Assembly: GCA_009787135.1 (NCBI GenBank)
Contig: WRGP01000221.1
Location: forward strand, 1 to 15,008
Origin: Bacillota bacterium
GTDB taxonomy: Bacteria; Bacillota; Clostridia; Christensenellales; Aristaeellaceae
DNA: 15,008 bases
Direction of reading: 5' to 3'
In this document: one piece after another, positions 13,967-15,008 of the stretch
Layout: every line of letters starts with the position of its first letter
How positions within the stretch are numbered: position 1 is the stretch's first letter
The notes under the pieces: generated by a model
Database searches by the model: none
What the model saw: the letters and a program-made list of their open reading frames with translations, nothing else
Told to the model about the DNA's origin: nothing
Made by a program: the position numbers and the translations under genes

Positions 13967-15008
13967 ATGAAAAAAACGCTATTGGCCTGGTATGACGGCG
14001 CGAAGCGGGATCTGCCTTGGCGCGGGACGCGAGACCCGTACGCCATATGGGTGTCGGAAATTATGCTGCAGCAGACGCGCGCGGAGACGGTGATCGCCTA
14101 CTGGACGCGCTTCCTTGAAAAGTTTCCCACCGTGCGGGCGCTGGCTGACGCGCCGGAGCAGGAGGTCTTGAAGGCTTGGGAAGGGCTAGGGTATTACAGC
14201 CGGGCGCGCAACCTGCTGCGATGTGCCGGGGCGGTGTGCGAGCGGCATGGCGGCCAGTTTCCGCAAAGCCTTGAGGCGCTTCGAAAGCTGCCCGGCATTG
14301 GGGAGTATACGGCCGGCGCGGTCGCGAGCATCGCGTTTGGCCTTCGCGTGCCCGCTGTGGACGGCAATGTGGAGCGCGTCGTCTCGCGCCTTGCGGGCAT
14401 TCGGGAGGATGTGGGCGTCCCGTCCGTCGGGCGGGCCTTGCGCGGCCGGGCCGCGGCGCTCGTGCCGCCGGATCGCCCCGGCGATTTCAATCAGGCCATG
14501 ATGGAGCTTGGCGCGCGCGTCTGCCAGCCCGCGCCGCGGTGCGGGGAATGCCCCGTTTCCGCCTGGTGCGACGCGTATGCGGCGGGAGACGCGGACGCGC
14601 TGCCGGTCAAGCAGCGCAAGGCGGCTCAGCGTGTGCTGCCGCGCGGCGTGGCGCTGGTGTTTTGCGGGGGCCGCGTGCTGCTCCATCAGCGCGAGGAGAG
14701 GCTTTTGCGGGGGTTGTGGTGTTTTCCGGGGTTTGATCAGGCGATAAACGGCAAAGAAGTGGAGAGGTGTCTTCGGAAACTTGGCGTTCAAGCGCGATAT
14801 GTGGAGACATTAGGGCATGCGCAGCATGCGTTTACCCATTTGATTTGGGAGATGGCGCTGTTTTTGTTTGAGGCGGACGATGATGTTTGCCCGGAGGGCT
14901 GGCGCTGGGCGGATCGCGATGCGCTGGAGAATTTGCCGCTGCCTACGGCCATGAAGGCTGCGCGGAGGATGGCGGGCGAGCGGTTGGGGGAGGGGGGATG
15001 CCGGGGGG
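13967..15008 (+). CDS. mutY: A/G-specific adenine glycosylase MutY, 3' end beyond window
   Basis: A base-excision repair enzyme that removes adenine mispaired with 8-oxoguanine. 347 codons are visible and no stop is reached by 15008, although the C-terminal domain looks nearly complete. The start MKKTLLAWYDGAKRDLPWRG matches the family N-terminus. The catalytic Glu31 lies in SEIMLQQTR, the helix-hairpin-helix is LPGIGEYTAGAVASIAFG (108-125), and Asp132 follows in VPAVDGNVERVV. Four Cys for the 4Fe-4S cluster are at 186, 192, 195 and 201, spaced C-X5-C-X2-C-X5-C, one residue shorter in the first gap than in E. coli. A NUDIX-like 8-oxoG-recognition domain starts near 225 (VLLHQREERLLRGLWCFPGF, HAFTH). 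No ribosome binding site precedes the ATG; an in-frame ATG at 13949 also lacks one. It is divergent from groES. Confidence 0.95.
   Translation, partial: MKKTLLAWYDGAKRDLPWRGTRDPYAIWVSEIMLQQTRAETVIAYWTRFLEKFPTVRALADAPEQEVLKAWEGLGYYSRARNLLRCAGAVCERHGGQFPQSLEALRKLPGIGEYTAGAVASIAFGLRVPAVDGNVERVVSRLAGIREDVGVPSVGRALRGRAAALVPPDRPGDFNQAMMELGARVCQPAPRCGECPVSAWCDAYAAGDADALPVKQRKAAQRVLPRGVALVFCGGRVLLHQREERLLRGLWCFPGFDQAINGKEVERCLRKLGVQARYVETLGHAQHAFTHLIWEMALFLFEADDDVCPEGWRWADRDALENLPLPTAMKAARRMAGERLGEGGCRG

Noticed and set aside
14186..14791. 201-codon minus-strand frame inside mutY
   Set aside because: It is a shadow of mutY, which is unmistakable in the sense frame.

Overview
The window reads as a chromosomal stretch from a high-GC Clostridia-type Firmicute. 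Support for this: a perfect CIRCE operator in front of groES-groEL, strong AGGAGG-type ribosome binding sites, canonical TTGACA/TATAAT promoters, and family pairings common in Clostridia (a COG2509-type FAD dehydrogenase, a YwiB/DUF1934 protein, and a free-standing AICAR formyltransferase beside a PurO-type IMP cyclohydrolase). I cannot place it more narrowly; a Christensenellales- or Oscillospirales-like gut lineage is only a guess. It begins with 14 G and ends in a G-run with a reading frame open at each end, so both edges look like contig ends.

Layout. (1) Bases 1-1130: the 3' part of an exported-type protein with two SH3b domains, whose C-terminal end is disturbed by two short tandem duplications. 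A large hairpin separates it from the next gene. (2) 1131-2519, minus strand: a fused Wzz/BY-kinase protein for polysaccharide chain-length control. (3) 2797-6305, plus strand: an apparent operon of FAD dehydrogenase, pyridoxamine kinase, DUF1934 protein and an unrecognised 183-residue protein. (4) 6306-6857, minus strand: a small P-loop nucleotide kinase, tail to tail with no gap. (5) 7025-10429, plus strand: the Mg2+ channel MgtE under a strong promoter, then the last two steps of IMP synthesis as two separate proteins. (6) 10401-11015, minus strand: a TetR-family regulator whose own promoter carries two copies of a 13-bp operator-like site. (7) 11211-13738, minus strand: groES-groEL under CIRCE, a strong terminator, then a small coiled-coil protein with its own promoter. 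(8) 13967-end, plus strand: mutY, with an extended -10 element placed so that its mRNA may be leaderless.

Most of this is housekeeping: cofactor salvage, purine synthesis, Mg2+ homeostasis, protein folding and base-excision repair. I see no phage, insertion sequence, CRISPR array, tRNA, rRNA, toxin-antitoxin or defence module. I found no new multi-gene system. The points most worth checking are regulatory (TetR double operator, leaderless mutY, a palindrome in the wzc-type promoter), the unrecognised gene at 5754-6305, and the duplicated tail of the SH3 gene.
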